64,000 nucleotides of DNA from Hyphomicrobiales bacterium (GTDB taxonomy: Bacteria > Pseudomonadota > Alphaproteobacteria > Rhizobiales > Rhizobiaceae), in assembly GCA_900468535.1 (NCBI GenBank), contig UBTY01000041.1:1-64000 (forward strand), given 5' to 3'. The position numbers were made by a program, and so were the translations under genes. Position 1 is the first letter of the stretch, and every line of letters begins with the position of its first letter. Shown piece by piece: positions 63,859-64,000 of the stretch. The notes beneath the pieces were generated by a model. It had not been told where the DNA came from. It saw only the letters and a program-made list of their open reading frames with translations, and did no database searches.

Positions 63859-64000
63859 TCCGTTTGAAACCTGGTCGCTTGACCGGGAGATAGTGCTGGT
63901 GAAGGTGCTGAACCACCCGCGCAACAGGGTCTTTGCCGCCTGGATGGACCCCAATGCACTTGCTCAATGGTATGGCCCCGCGGGCCTGAGTATCGAGAGC
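63851..64000 (+). CDS. AHSA1/SRPBCC protein, truncated by window edge
   Basis: The first 50 residues are visible: NPFETWSLDREIVLVKVLNH, then RVFAAWMDPNALAQWYGP, the typical start of AHSA1-domain proteins. It overlaps the ArsR gene by 8 bases and is presumably co-expressed with it. The rest lies outside the window. Confidence 0.87.
   Translation, partial: MTNPFETWSLDREIVLVKVLNHPRNRVFAAWMDPNALAQWYGPAGLSIES

Noticed and set aside
1..64000. tRNA, rRNA, CRISPR, IS or prophage elements
   Set aside because: No cloverleaf-like, repeat-spacer, transposase or phage-like sequence was seen on either strand.

Overview
The window reads as GC-rich alphaproteobacterial DNA, most likely from a member of the Rhizobiaceae (Rhizobium, Neorhizobium, Agrobacterium, Shinella or Ensifer type). 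The inference rests on gene families and context: many sugar and peptide ABC importers paired with dedicated regulators, an invasion-associated-locus-B protein, a chemoreceptor ending in an xWxxF tail, DUF899 and DUF1003 proteins, and frequent ATGA stop/start overlaps. I see no tRNA, rRNA, IS element, CRISPR array or prophage gene. The density of catabolic operons, regulators and transporters suggests an accessory-rich replicon (chromid or megaplasmid) or a variable chromosomal region.

Layout. 1-9.5 kb: a truncated Tm-1-like gene coupled to an IclR regulator; an APC permease and a PuuC-like aldehyde dehydrogenase; a two-component 4-hydroxyphenylacetate-type hydroxylase (hpaB-hpaC) with a divergent HpaA-like AraC regulator; a glutathione transferase; and a hydroxypyruvate-isomerase-like enzyme. 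9.5-19.4 kb: a GH15 glucoamylase-like hydrolase, then a five-gene CUT1 sugar-import operon (binding protein, two permeases, a leaderless DUF5060-type glycosidase, ATPase) divergent from a ROK repressor, with a 12-bp inverted repeat between them. 19.4-23.1 kb: a frameshifted Cache-type adenylate cyclase, a DUF454 membrane protein and an HtrA-like protease without a signal peptide.

23.3-35 kb: the most unusual block. A complete Dpp-type importer (dppABCDF-like) is followed, apparently in one transcript, by a short HyuA/oxoprolinase-like protein and two consecutive DUF917 proteins. A 783-residue MalT-like ATPase/LuxR regulator lies immediately upstream. Between regulator and operon are three copies of a TAGGTTT motif, two of them 21 bp apart. 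This looks like an uncharacterised uptake-and-degradation system for a peptide-like or (thio)hydantoin/lactam-like compound.

35-64 kb: katG; small membrane proteins; an aldo/keto reductase with a TTG start; a poly-HAMP chemoreceptor; a LysR/YeiH pair; a stand-alone receiver protein; a DHA2-type efflux pump; an orphan PIN-domain protein; a DUF1003 protein; a nucleobase permease; a secreted metallo-beta-lactamase-fold protein; an extra bamA far from its usual neighbours; an IalB protein; exonuclease III; a P5C-reductase-like gene sharing its stop with a convergent XRE-cupin regulator that is divergent from an omega-amino-acid aminotransferase; a solo LuxR-type regulator; a beta-propeller/HTH pair divergent from a DUF899 operon; and a RibD-like reductase divergent from an ArsR/AHSA1 pair with two matched operators. 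Where a start differs from the longest open frame, the choice was made from the Shine-Dalgarno sequence and family-typical N-terminus.
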